A stretch of 64,000 nt of DNA from Candidatus Epilinea brevis (GTDB lineage: Bacteria > Chloroflexota > Anaerolineae > Epilineales > Epilineaceae): positions 186,001 through 250,000 of the forward strand of contig JADJUE010000002.1 of NCBI GenBank assembly GCA_016710785.1, in the 5' to 3' direction. Position 1 is the first letter of the stretch. Each line of letters opens with the position of its first letter. Both the position numbers and the translations under genes were made by a program. This document shows positions 16,833-25,760 of the stretch, piece after piece. The notes beneath the pieces are model-generated. The model searched no databases and was not told the DNA's origin. It was given only the letters and a program-made list of their open reading frames with translations.

Positions 16833-19800
16833 ATGAGCACCGTGAACCCAGGGATGTCTAGGGTCCGGGCCGGCCCAGCGCTCCTGCTGATTGTGGTCGC
16901 CACCACCGTGCTCACTGCGCATGGCGCGCCGCAACCCACCCTCGCCAAGGCCCCAGACCTGACTGCCGCCTGCGGCACGACCAACCCCTACCTGGCCGTC
17001 GCCCGCTTCGCGGCCGCCAAGAACTACCGGTTGGATGCGGATGCCCCCTCGGTGGTGGCCCTGCGGGACACGGCGGCCGACGACGTGGGGTCCCAGGTGA
17101 CCCTGGCCACGCAGGGGCAGACCGGGGCGGTGTTCGGCCTGGCTTACGATGCCGGGCGCGGACAGATCTACGCCTCGGCCTACCACAAGCGGGGAGCGCC
17201 CTTCGGCCCGGGCGGCACGGGGGGCATCTACCGCATCGACCTGGCGGCGGGCACCGTGCGCACGTTGACCAGCCTGCAGGGGGGCCTGGACCGCCATGAC
17301 CTGAAGGACCGCGACGACGAGCTGGCGGGCCTCTGGGTGGGGCGGGCGAGCCTGGGGGATATTGACCTGGCGCCGGACGGTAGCCAGCTCTTCGTTGCCA
17401 ATCTCTTCGACGGCAAGGTCTATCGCCTGCGGCTGCCTGACGGCGCGGTCCTGGGCAGCTTCCGGCACGGCGGATATGGGACCACCTGGCAGCGCGACGC
17501 CCGCCTCTTCGCCTTGGCGGCGGACGAGCGCTGGCTGTACCACGGGGTCATGGACATGGGCCGCGTCGCTCAGCGGCCGGCGACCGCGCACATCTTCCGC
17601 TCCGATTGGAACGGTTCGGCCCTGGAAGAGGTCACCCAGTTCGAGGCGGGGGTGGCCATGGCGGACGAAGGCAATCCGGAGCCGGGGACGCTCCTGTTCA
17701 CCGACATGGAACTTATCCCTTCCGCCCTGCCTGGGGTGGAGCCGGGCATCCTGGCGGCCTTCCGCGATCGCCTACAGGATCGCCAGGTGTCGCCGCTGGA
17801 TGCTGCCGGGTTCCAGGCGCCGGTCTTTCGGTGGAGCCGTGCCGAAGGCGCCGTCGCCAGAGCCTACACGGTGAATGCGCAGGGCGGCCTGGCCGCCATT
17901 CCCGGCATCCACTTCTGGACGCTGAGCGCCTGGGGACGGTCGCGGCCCGCTCAGCGCGGGAGCGTTGCCCCCCTGAACCGATACCATTCCCGGCCAGACC
18001 AGTTGCCTTCAGGCTGGCAGGGTGAGCTGAACTGGCTCGATGCTGCGGCGGCACCGCTTCCGGCCGCGCCCTTTGCCATCGAGCCGGCCACCGAAGCCGT
18101 CATCTTTCCATCGTCGATCGCGCTCAGGGCCGGCTTGGGCGATGTCGAAGCCTTATGCCCCTGGCGCTCCGATCGCGATCCTGCCCTGGCCGCCGCCGCT
18201 ACGGCAGACGTGGTCTCGCGGCAGACCGCGGCGGCAGCCGTGCCCCAGACCGCCATCGCGGCGACCGCCGCGGCTTTCGCCACCCGGTTCGGCCCCACGC
18301 TCACGGCTTTCGTCTCGGCCACACCCCGGCCGCCGGCCAGCACCCCGTCCGCTGCCGCCGGCGTGCGCGAGCGCATCCTGGCCAGCTGCCAGGGCGACGA
18401 GCCGGCTTATGCCATGAGCATCTTCGCCCGAGAAGACTCGCTGGCCGTCTTGCGGAGGAACGACGCGGTGCTGGCCTTCGACGGCAAGCCGGCGGACCAG
18501 CTGCGGCTGGCCGACCAGAGCCAGATCGGCGCCGTCTACGGCCTGGCCTATGACCATCGGCGCACCCAGCTCTACGCGGCGGCCTACGTCAAGCGCGATG
18601 CGGCGTTGGGTGTCCTGGGTGCCGGCGGCATCTACCGCATCGACCTTCCGACCGGCCAGGTGGCCGCCTGGGCGATGCTGCCGGCCGGACCTGACCTGCA
18701 CAACTTCGGGATCAACGACGACCAGGCGATCATTCCCTGGGTGGGATGGCTGGGCCTGGGAGACATCGACCTCAGCGAAGATGGCCGGGAACTCTTCGCG
18801 GTCAACGCCTTCGACGGCCGCATCTACCGCCTCGGCGTGCCGGACGGGAGGCTGCTGGGCAGCTTTGCCAACGGCGGGAGCGGCGAGAGCTGGGCCGCCG
18901 GCGCGCGGCCGATGGGGCTGGGTGTGTGGGGCGACAAGCTCTACCACGGCGTCGTCAACAGCGGGGCATTCGGTGGGCCGAACGAGGCGGCCATCTTCGT
19001 CTCGGAGCGCGATGGGTCGGCGATGCGCCTGGTCCTGCGCCTGGATCTGGGTTACCGCAGGAACCCCTCGGCCTGGACGCCTTGGAGTGACCAGAGCTCC
19101 GGCGGCGGGCGTGACGCGCTGCTCAGCGACATCGTCGTGCGCCGCAACGGCGACCTGCTGCTGGGTCTGCGTGACCGGCGCGGCGACAACGGACTGGTCG
19201 TCGGCGCCGGGGATTTGATCATCGCCAGGCAGCAAGGCGGTCAATGGGTTCCGGACACGAGTTCGGGCGGGGAATTCTACAAGGACGACCTCACCCACGC
19301 GGAGCCGCTCTGGGGCGCCTTGGCCCTCAGCCCCTTGGGCGACCGTGTGGTCTCCTCGGCATTGGATCCTATCGAGGTCTACAGCGGCGGCGCCGTCTGG
19401 TTCGACAACGACTCGGGACAGCCCGGTCTCAAGGAGACCCTGTACCACGGATTTTCTGACCGGACCTTCGGCAAGGTCCAGGGCTTGGGCGACGTGGAGT
19501 CGCTCTGCGCGCCGCCCCTCATCCCCACGTTCACCCCGGCGGTCAGCCCGACGCTCGTCCCGCCCAGCGCCACGGTCACGATGACGGCCACGCCGAGCGC
19601 CCTGCCCACGAAGACCCTGACGCCCACGGCAAGTGCCACGGCAACCAGGACGGCCACGGTTACCCGTACCGCCACGGCCACGGCCAGCCCCACCGCCACG
19701 CCCGTGCCGCGCCCAATCTACCTGCCGGACCTCAGCCGCGGGCGCTGCGCCGCGTCCCGGCGACCGCTGGAAGTGGTGCTGCTGATGGACACGTCCCTGT

Positions 19801-20306
19801 CGATGACCGGCGAGAAGCTGGCGGCCGCGCAGAAAGCGGCCACCACCTTCACCGGGCTTCTGAACCTGCGTGCCGGCGGCGACCAGGCCGCGGTGATCAG
19901 CTTCGACGGCGCGGCCAGGCTCATCCGCCGGCTGACCACCAGCCGCAGCGGCATCCTGGCGGGTCTGGCGGAACTGAAGCCGGCCACGGGAACGCGGATC
20001 GACCTGGGCTTGCAGGCGGCAAGGACGGAGCTGAGCAGCGCCCGCGTGCGGACGGGCGCGGACAAGGTCATCCTGCTGCTGACCGACGGGTTGCCTACAG
20101 CGGGGACGGCGGACGAGGCCTCGGAAGCCGCCAGCGCCGCGCGGCGGCTGGGCATCGACCTGTGGGCCGTCGGCCTGGGCGGAGATGCGGATCCGGCTTT
20201 CCTGCGACAGCTCACGGGTTCCGCCGGCCGGGTGCGCGTGGCCCCCGGGGCGAGGGACCTGGAAGCGGTTTTCAAGCAGGTGGCGGGGGCGCTGACCTGT
20301 CGATAG
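16833..20306 (+). CDS. Secreted double-propeller VWA protein, paralog 3
   Basis: About 1157 residues. After a signal peptide (about 8-33) come two successive propeller-like regions (about 45-445 and 510-890). Both contain the GGIYRIDL blade, the LGDIDL segment and a closing LGDVE-LC segment, showing that the unit was duplicated within one gene. A Thr/Pro linker (about 895-960), the motif PRPIYLPDLSRGRC, and a VWA domain follow; its metal site DTSLS is near residue 985 and LLTDG near 1085. An upstream TTG at 16821 and a later ATG at 16854 are other possible starts; none has a well-spaced ribosome-binding site. It is the largest member of the short propeller-VWA family here. Confidence 0.82.
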   Translation: MSTVNPGMSRVRAGPALLLIVVATTVLTAHGAPQPTLAKAPDLTAACGTTNPYLAVARFAAAKNYRLDADAPSVVALRDTAADDVGSQVTLATQGQTGAVFGLAYDAGRGQIYASAYHKRGAPFGPGGTGGIYRIDLAAGTVRTLTSLQGGLDRHDLKDRDDELAGLWVGRASLGDIDLAPDGSQLFVANLFDGKVYRLRLPDGAVLGSFRHGGYGTTWQRDARLFALAADERWLYHGVMDMGRVAQRPATAHIFRSDWNGSALEEVTQFEAGVAMADEGNPEPGTLLFTDMELIPSALPGVEPGILAAFRDRLQDRQVSPLDAAGFQAPVFRWSRAEGAVARAYTVNAQGGLAAIPGIHFWTLSAWGRSRPAQRGSVAPLNRYHSRPDQLPSGWQGELNWLDAAAAPLPAAPFAIEPATEAVIFPSSIALRAGLGDVEALCPWRSDRDPALAAAATADVVSRQTAAAAVPQTAIAATAAAFATRFGPTLTAFVSATPRPPASTPSAAAGVRERILASCQGDEPAYAMSIFAREDSLAVLRRNDAVLAFDGKPADQLRLADQSQIGAVYGLAYDHRRTQLYAAAYVKRDAALGVLGAGGIYRIDLPTGQVAAWAMLPAGPDLHNFGINDDQAIIPWVGWLGLGDIDLSEDGRELFAVNAFDGRIYRLGVPDGRLLGSFANGGSGESWAAGARPMGLGVWGDKLYHGVVNSGAFGGPNEAAIFVSERDGSAMRLVLRLDLGYRRNPSAWTPWSDQSSGGGRDALLSDIVVRRNGDLLLGLRDRRGDNGLVVGAGDLIIARQQGGQWVPDTSSGGEFYKDDLTHAEPLWGALALSPLGDRVVSSALDPIEVYSGGAVWFDNDSGQPGLKETLYHGFSDRTFGKVQGLGDVESLCAPPLIPTFTPAVSPTLVPPSATVTMTATPSALPTKTLTPTASATATRTATVTRTATATASPTATPVPRPIYLPDLSRGRCAASRRPLEVVLLMDTSLSMTGEKLAAAQKAATTFTGLLNLRAGGDQAAVISFDGAARLIRRLTTSRSGILAGLAELKPATGTRIDLGLQAARTELSSARVRTGADKVILLLTDGLPTAGTADEASEAASAARRLGIDLWAVGLGGDADPAFLRQLTGSAGRVRVAPGARDLEAVFKQVAGALTCR

Positions 20307-20431
20307 GACGGGTTTCCGCCCCAAAGACAGCATCAGCGCGCGGTCATGGCGTGTCCTCGCGGCTGTCGCCGGCATGGCGAAGCGGCGTTCCTCGGTAGCG
20401 CCACCGACCCTTACGGCGGCAAGGGCCAAGA

Positions 20432-20571
20432 ATGATGCCTTCATAACCAGCATATGATGCCTTCATAACTACCTTATGAAGGCATCATAAGGAAGTTATG
20501 AAGGCATCATAAGGTCGCGATTACGGCATCATCTGCCGCTCGTTACGGCATCATTTGGGTGAAATGATGCC
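20432..20571. repeat. 22-bp-phased palindromic repeat array
   Basis: Seven copies of ATGATGCC or its complement GGCATCAT lie in 140 bases. Two forward units ATGATGCCTTCATAA start at 20432 and 20454, two inverted units TTATGAAGGCATCAT at 20474 and 20496, then two TTACGGCATCAT units at 20521 and 20543, and a last ATGATGCCG at 20564. Within each pair the spacing is exactly 22 bases. The first four units can fold into one long hairpin (15 bp, a 7/7 internal loop, 15 bp, 5-base loop). The block is AT-rich inside very GC-rich DNA. Confidence 0.9.
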
Positions 20572-20616
20572 GGGAACGCGCCGCGCTGCCGGCAGGACGG
20601 CCCGTGAGCCTCTGTT

Positions 20617-20647
20617 GCGCCTGAGTCGTGTGCCTCCGCTCAGGCGC
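20617..20647 (-). terminator. GC hairpin after the LVIVD gene
   Basis: GCGCCTGAG and CTCAGGCGC form a perfect 9-bp stem with a 13-base loop, about 90 bases after the stop of the minus-strand LVIVD gene. No T-run is visible, so the terminator role is tentative. Confidence 0.4.
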
Positions 20648-20734
20648 GCGAACCGCGGTTGGGCCTCAGTCGCGACGCCGCGGCGCCAGAGTTCCAAGCT
20701 GGAAATCAGGCGGATCAGAGCAACAAGCGCAGGG

Positions 20735-22834
20735 TCAGCGTCCGCGGGCGACACGCGGGAGGTGGTTGCGGAAGGGCAATGGCGGGCGCGGGGTCGGGGA
20801 TCCGCTGCTGGTGGGGGTGGCCTGGCGGGTGGGCGGCGGGGTGGTCGTGGGCGGGGGAACGCCGATGCGGAAGAAGGATACGCCGGCCGCATGCTCCGCG
20901 ACGGCGATCAACCCGCGACTCATGGCCAGCTGGGCCGCGCCGCTGGGGCGGGGCAGGCTGTGCAGCAGGCGCGGCGCTTCGGGGCTGCTGATATCGATCA
21001 GGTACAGGGTGGCGCCGGCCGCGGCTACCGCCCGGTCGCCTTCGACCACCAGGGCCCCACACTCGCCGTCGCGAAGGGCCACTTCGCCTACCAGGCGGGG
21101 CTGGGCGCTGTCGGCGATGTCAACCACGGCCATGCCCTCGTCGCGCTGCGCGAGGTAGGCGTAGCGCCCGGCCACCGCGACATCCCTGGTGACGTCGGCC
21201 AGCTCCAGTGCCGCCAGCTTCCGCGGCCGGCTGGGATCGCTCAGGTCCACGATCACCAGGCCTTCGGAGGTGGCCAGGTAGGCCCGCGCCCCCACGGCGT
21301 CGACTGCCTCGGCCCCGAAGATCCCATCCAGCTGACCCAGCACCCGCGGGGAGCTCGGGTTGCTGATGTCGACCACCGCGAAGCTCCTGTCGCCGGCGAC
21401 CAAGGCCCACGTGCCCAGCAGCAGGCAGTGGCGGGCGATGCCGGGCGTGACCAAGGTCGACAGCAGTTGCGGCTGGGCGGGGTCGCCGATATCGAAGAGG
21501 AGGATGCCCTGGGACTGGCGCGCCGCGCAGGCCAGCCTGCCCCCCAGGCCGATCCGCCCTGTTCCCGCTCCGATCCCGGATCGGTTGGAAGCACCCACGA
21601 GCCGCATCGCGGCCGGATTCAAGAGGTCCCAGACCTGCAGCTGAGCGCTCCCGGCCCAGTCCTCGACGACGGCGCGATCGGTGGATCCAAGCGCCACCGC
21701 TTGGGCATAGCGCAGATCGGCGAAGCCGCCAACCTTGCGTGGTGCGCGCGGATCCGCCACGTCGATGACCTGCAGGGCGGCCATGTCATCGGCCATGAGC
21801 ACCCGGCCGCCCTGCGCGCTGAGGCCGTAGGTCTCGCGGGTGCCGTCCGACGGCTGTTCCAGGCGCAGGGTGCTGAGCAGCTTGGGCGCGCGGGGCTGCG
21901 TCAGATCGAGCACCGAGAGCCGGCCTCGATCTGCGGCGTAGATCCGGCCGCCGTCCAACTGCAGCTGATGCGCCTCCATTCCCAGCGGCTCCTGATGGAC
22001 GATGCGCGAGTCGGATGGCAGCTTCAGGTCCAGGACGGCCAGCGCGCTTCCGTGACCGACGTAGATCAGGTCATCGGTCGCCGCGATGCCGCGGACGCCG
22101 TCATTCATGGCGATGGCCTCCAGCGGCAGCGGCAGATCGGGCTGGCTCACGTCGATGACCTCGACGGCCGAGCTGTTGGCGCAGAGGGCTCGCTTGCCGA
22201 CAAGGGCCACATCCGAGCAGATGCCAAGGCGTAGTTCACCCCGCCGGGTCGGTCGCTGTGGATCCGTCAGATCGACCGTCAGCAGCGCGTCGGCGCTGCC
22301 AACGACGGCCAGATCGCCTGACACGGCCAGTGCGAGAGCGGCATCGCCCAGGGGCCAAGGACCGCTTTGCCCCATCAATCGGGGCTCAGCCGGTCGGCTG
22401 ATATCCAGCAGGACCAGACCCTGGCGCCGTAAGAGGGCCGCGACGTGATCGCCGGCAAGCGCCAGATCCATCACCCGGTCCGGCAGAAGGGGGCCGCGGC
22501 TGAGCAGCCGTGGCCGGTCGGCCCGCGACAGGTCGAAGGTGACGACGCGGGTGCCTTGGCCCACATAGGCGAAGTCGCCGACCTGGAGCACGCTGGTCAT
22601 GGTGCCGCCGACCTGGCCTGTTTGGGTGAGCTGGTCGCTGGACTGGGCCAGGACCCTGGCAGCGGCGGCAGCGGCGACAGGGACGGTCGGCGCCAGCCGC
22701 GGAAGCGCGGCGCCGGCGGGCGGCGGCGCGACCCGTTGTTGAAGGCCAGACCCGGTGGTGGCCATCCACAGGGTGGTGCAGAAGAGGAGACGACCTGCGA
22801 GGATGCGGGCGGTTGCGGCGCGCGACGGGTTCAT
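20735..22834 (-). CDS. Secreted LVIVD-repeat beta-propeller protein
   Basis: A 699-residue protein with an N-terminal hydrophobic signal (about 10-35) and at least ten LVIVD-type repeats, each of the form hydrophobic-LxIVDLSDPxxPRxLG (examples VTFDLSRADRPRLLSRG, LVIVDLSDPSRPRKLA, MAVVDIADSAQPRLVG). Such repeats build closed propellers on the cell surface. The chain ends in a short Thr/Ser/Pro linker and NHLPRVARGR, again a Leu-Pro ending. It converges on the double-propeller VWA gene. Function is likely binding or structural; no catalytic motif is seen. Confidence 0.82.
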   Translation of the reverse strand: MNPSRAATARILAGRLLFCTTLWMATTGSGLQQRVAPPPAGAALPRLAPTVPVAAAAAARVLAQSSDQLTQTGQVGGTMTSVLQVGDFAYVGQGTRVVTFDLSRADRPRLLSRGPLLPDRVMDLALAGDHVAALLRRQGLVLLDISRPAEPRLMGQSGPWPLGDAALALAVSGDLAVVGSADALLTVDLTDPQRPTRRGELRLGICSDVALVGKRALCANSSAVEVIDVSQPDLPLPLEAIAMNDGVRGIAATDDLIYVGHGSALAVLDLKLPSDSRIVHQEPLGMEAHQLQLDGGRIYAADRGRLSVLDLTQPRAPKLLSTLRLEQPSDGTRETYGLSAQGGRVLMADDMAALQVIDVADPRAPRKVGGFADLRYAQAVALGSTDRAVVEDWAGSAQLQVWDLLNPAAMRLVGASNRSGIGAGTGRIGLGGRLACAARQSQGILLFDIGDPAQPQLLSTLVTPGIARHCLLLGTWALVAGDRSFAVVDISNPSSPRVLGQLDGIFGAEAVDAVGARAYLATSEGLVIVDLSDPSRPRKLAALELADVTRDVAVAGRYAYLAQRDEGMAVVDIADSAQPRLVGEVALRDGECGALVVEGDRAVAAAGATLYLIDISSPEAPRLLHSLPRPSGAAQLAMSRGLIAVAEHAAGVSFFRIGVPPPTTTPPPTRQATPTSSGSPTPRPPLPFRNHLPRVARGR

Positions 22835-22919
22835 GGATGGGTCCTTGGTTCAAGCGCGGCTGGCGTTGACGCGAGGCCTATCGTCTACCCTGACCGGCAA
22901 TCGCACCGGTCGACACGTC

Positions 22920-23044
22920 CTAGCGGCGGCGGATCTGAGCCACCTGCTCCACCGGTAGGATCTTCATCATAGATTGGTAGGGGACATCGCGAGCGTTCGC
23001 CAAGGACTTCAAGTCTTCCAGCAGCGAGATCGGCAGGCGGATCG
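22920..23044 (-). pseudogene. 3' fragment of a brnA/CopG-like antitoxin
   Basis: The last 40 or so codons (IRLPISLLEDLKSLANARD and onward to EQVAQIRRR, stop) match the two complete brnA-like genes at 31764-32048 and 41537-41821. Similarity stops abruptly near 23044, and a repeat found elsewhere in the window begins within 30 bases. The 5' half and the toxin are missing. Confidence 0.8.
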
Positions 23045-23088
23045 CTCCTGCCGAGGTCACCTCGGCAGCGTGACCCAGGCTGCTATCC

Positions 23089-23177
23089 GTCCACCGACGC
23101 GGAGCATGACCCATGACGCGGTGTAGATGTATCATGCATGGCCGCGGCAGGACGCGATCGCCATGCGGCGCGATGGC
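23089..23177. repeat. Dispersed ~90-bp repeat, copy A
   Basis: About 90 bases match copy B at 36456-36545 with few differences, including the exact 20-mer TGTAGATGTATCATGCATGG. It lies between a brnA fragment and the ABC transporter start. TATCAT inside it could be a -10 box for the ABC operon. Its left flank (23071-23110) also matches the shorter repeat at 37061-37101. Confidence 0.75.
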
Positions 23178-23210
23178 TCCCGTCGATGACGATACCGCCC
23201 GAGGCCCGAC

Positions 23211-24080
23211 ATGACGATCCACGCGTCGAATCTGAGTTTCACCTACGCCGGCGCCGGCGCACCGGCGCTGCAAGGGCTGGACTTCGCCGTCGAGCCTGGT
23301 GAGATCTTCGGCTTCCTGGGACCGAGCGGAGCCGGGAAATCGACGACGCAGAAGATCCTCATCGGCCTGCTGCACAACTATCAGGGCGAGGTCACCGTCC
23401 TGGGCATGGCGCCGCGCGCCTGGGGCGCCGAGTACTACGAGCGGATCGGGGTCTCCTTCGAATACCCGAACCACTACCTGAAGCTCACCGCCCTGGAGAA
23501 CCTCGCGACGTTTGGCGCTCTGTACCGTGGCCCGACCCTCAGGCCCCGCGCGCTCCTCGAGGCCGTGGCCCTCGGCGAGCACGCCGACCGCCGCGTCGGC
23601 CAGTTCTCCAAGGGCATGAAGGCGAGGCTCAGCATCGCCCGCAGCCTGCTGCACGACCCCGAGCTGCTGTTCTGGGACGAGCCGACCGCCGGCCTGGATC
23701 CGATGAACGCTCGAAGGATCAAGGACCTGGCCCTGGAGCAAAAGGCCCGCGGCAAGACGATCTTTCTGACAACGCATGACATGGCCTTGGCCGACGAGCT
23801 CTGCGACCGGGTGGCGTTCATCGTCGATGGTGGCCTGGCCCTGATCGACGCGCCCGGCGAGGTCCGGCTCAAGCACGGGCGGCGGTTGGTGCGGGTGGAA
23901 TCCACCGGACCGGGCGGGGTGGAGCAGCGGGAGTTCCCCTTGGACACGCTGGGCGACGACGCGGCGTTCATCGCCCTGCTGCGCGAAGGTGGCGTGCGCT
24001 CGATCCATACGCTGGAGGCGACCCTTGAGGACGTGTTCCTTCGGGTCACCGGCCACCACCTGGCGGGCGACGCCACGTGA
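23211..24080 (+). CDS. ABC exporter ATP-binding protein
   Basis: A 289-residue ABC ATPase: Walker A GPSGAGKST at 37-45, signature FSKGMKARLS near 133, Walker B LLFWDEPT near 155, and the H-loop Thr-Thr-His near 188. A C-terminal regulatory extension (about 220-289) is of the type seen in drug and lantibiotic exporters. It powers the two permeases encoded immediately downstream with ATGA-type and 8-base overlaps. Gene order and permease type resemble the mycobacterial Rv2688c-Rv2687c-Rv2686c fluoroquinolone exporter, which suggests small-molecule export; the substrate here is unknown. Confidence 0.92.
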   Translation: MTIHASNLSFTYAGAGAPALQGLDFAVEPGEIFGFLGPSGAGKSTTQKILIGLLHNYQGEVTVLGMAPRAWGAEYYERIGVSFEYPNHYLKLTALENLATFGALYRGPTLRPRALLEAVALGEHADRRVGQFSKGMKARLSIARSLLHDPELLFWDEPTAGLDPMNARRIKDLALEQKARGKTIFLTTHDMALADELCDRVAFIVDGGLALIDAPGEVRLKHGRRLVRVESTGPGGVEQREFPLDTLGDDAAFIALLREGGVRSIHTLEATLEDVFLRVTGHHLAGDAT

Positions 24081-24805
24081 GCGAGGCGCGGTGGCCGGCG
24101 CTGAGGCGCCTGCGCGCGGCGATGAAGGCCGATGCGCGCCTCCAGCATCGCAATGGCTTCTACGCGGCGGCCGCGTTCGTCGCGGTGTGCATGATCCCGC
24201 TCCTGCGCCGCGTGTCGCCGGATGGGCTCATCCTGCTCCTGCCGCCGCTGGTGCTGCTGAACATGCAGGTGAACACGTTCTACTTCATGGGCGGGCTGGT
24301 CCTGCTGGAGAAGGCCGAGGGGTCGCTCCAGGCCTTGACGGTCACGCCGCTTCGCCCGGCGGAGTACCTGACGTCCAAGGTGGCGACGCTCGCCCTGCTC
24401 TCGCTGGTCGAGGCGGCCGTGATCGTCCTGGCCACGCACGGGCCGTCGGTGAATTGGCCGGCCCTGGCGATGGGCATCGGGCTCACTTCCCTCTTGCTGT
24501 GCCTGTACGGCTTCATCGCCGTCGCCCGCTACGACACCGTCAACGCCTTCCTCTTCCCGTCGATGGTCTACACCGCGGTGGTGGGCCTGCCGGTGCTCGA
24601 CTACTTCGGCGTCTGGGCCGGCCCGCTGTGGTACGCGCACCCGGTGCGGGCGCCGCTGATCCTCCTGGAAGCGGCGTTCCATCCCGTGGCGGCCTGGCAG
24701 ATGGCCTACGCCGTCGGCTATGGACTCCTGTGGTCCGTCGGGCTCGGCGTGATCGCCCTGCGCCAGTTCGACCGCCATATCTTGAGGCGGCAAGGCGATG
24801 GCTGA
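24077..24805 (+). CDS. ABC exporter permease 1
   Basis: A 242-residue membrane protein with about six hydrophobic helices, beginning after a short cytoplasmic N-terminus. The EKAEGSLQALTVTPLRPAEY stretch is the conserved cytoplasmic coupling loop of ABC-2 type exporters. It overlaps the ATPase stop by four bases and the second permease by eight, so the three proteins should be made in ratio. Its sequence style matches fluoroquinolone-export permeases. Confidence 0.88.
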   Translation: MSEARWPALRRLRAAMKADARLQHRNGFYAAAAFVAVCMIPLLRRVSPDGLILLLPPLVLLNMQVNTFYFMGGLVLLEKAEGSLQALTVTPLRPAEYLTSKVATLALLSLVEAAVIVLATHGPSVNWPALAMGIGLTSLLLCLYGFIAVARYDTVNAFLFPSMVYTAVVGLPVLDYFGVWAGPLWYAHPVRAPLILLEAAFHPVAAWQMAYAVGYGLLWSVGLGVIALRQFDRHILRRQGDG

Positions 24806-25646
24806 AGTCCGCGCGCCTGGCGCCGCCCGAACGGTCGCGGACCACGGTCCTGGCCAGGGCGGGCCGCCCTCCGGCCACGGCGCCTGGCGCCCGCTACGCC
24901 TCGCGCTCGCTCTGGCGCGGATCGACGCTCGGGGGGTAGGCCGCGACCCCTTGCTTCGATGGCTGATCGGCTACCCCCTCGCCCTGGCCCTCATCATGCG
25001 GTGGGGCGTCCCGGCCATCGCGGGCCCTATCCTCGCGCGCTGGGGCGTGTCGATCCTGGACTACGGCGTGCTGCTGACCAGCTTCATGGTCGAGCTGCTG
25101 CCCGTCCTGATCGGCATGATCGTCGGCTTCCTGCTGCTGGACGAGCGGGACGACGGGACGCTCTTGGCGCTGCAGGTGACGCCGCTCACGCTGGGCGGCT
25201 ACCTGGCCTATCGCGTGACCTTGCCCATCGTCGCGAGCGTCATCATGACGATGGTGACGGTGCCTCTGGTCGGCCTTGCCCCGGTCACCTTCGGCCCGCT
25301 CCTGGTCATCGCCCTCGGGGCCGCCCCGCTCGCCCCGCTCTTCGCGCTCTTCCTGGCGGCTTTCGCCCGCAACAAGGTGGAAGGCTTCGCCCTGACGAAG
25401 GCGTCCGGCGTGCTCTTCGTGCCGCCCGTCGCGGCCTACTTCGTGGCGCCGCCCTGGCAGTGGGCGTTCGGCGTGTTCCCGACCTTCTGGCCGGTGAAAG
25501 CCTTCTGGACGCAGCAGGGCGTGGGCTCGGCCGCGGGTGGCCCAGCGGTCAGCGCGCCGTTTGTCCTCGTGGCGATCGGGATCGTTGTTCAGGCCGGCTT
25601 GGTCTGGCTGCTGCTGCGTCGGTTCAGTAAGGTGATGTCGACATAG
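24798..25646 (+). CDS. ABC exporter permease 2
   Basis: A 282-residue membrane protein with about six hydrophobic helices. The cytoplasmic DERDDGTLLALQVTPLTLGGY stretch mirrors the coupling loop of permease 1, so the two probably form a heterodimeric channel. A basic, Gly/Pro-rich N-terminal 40 residues precede the first helix. Last gene of the three-gene operon. Confidence 0.88.
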   Translation: MAEVRAPGAARTVADHGPGQGGPPSGHGAWRPLRLALALARIDARGVGRDPLLRWLIGYPLALALIMRWGVPAIAGPILARWGVSILDYGVLLTSFMVELLPVLIGMIVGFLLLDERDDGTLLALQVTPLTLGGYLAYRVTLPIVASVIMTMVTVPLVGLAPVTFGPLLVIALGAAPLAPLFALFLAAFARNKVEGFALTKASGVLFVPPVAAYFVAPPWQWAFGVFPTFWPVKAFWTQQGVGSAAGGPAVSAPFVLVAIGIVVQAGLVWLLLRRFSKVMST

Positions 25647-25760
25647 ATGAAGTTGCCCCGCTTGGGTGGACAGACACGAACGGCGAATGCGATGGCCAGC
25701 TGACAGCCACGGACCGCGAGTACAGGAGCACTGCCATCCGGCGGAGAGAGAGAAACCACC

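Larger units (their letters stand above)
20307..20734. other. Convergent intergenic region with palindrome array
   Basis: The 428 bases between the convergent VWA and LVIVD genes hold no gene. They contain the AT-rich 22-bp-phased array at 20432-20571 and a GC hairpin at 20617-20647. Confidence 0.7.

Noticed and set aside
20432..20571. CRISPR array
   Set aside because: The 22-base units have no variable spacers of constant length, switch orientation, and no cas genes are nearby.
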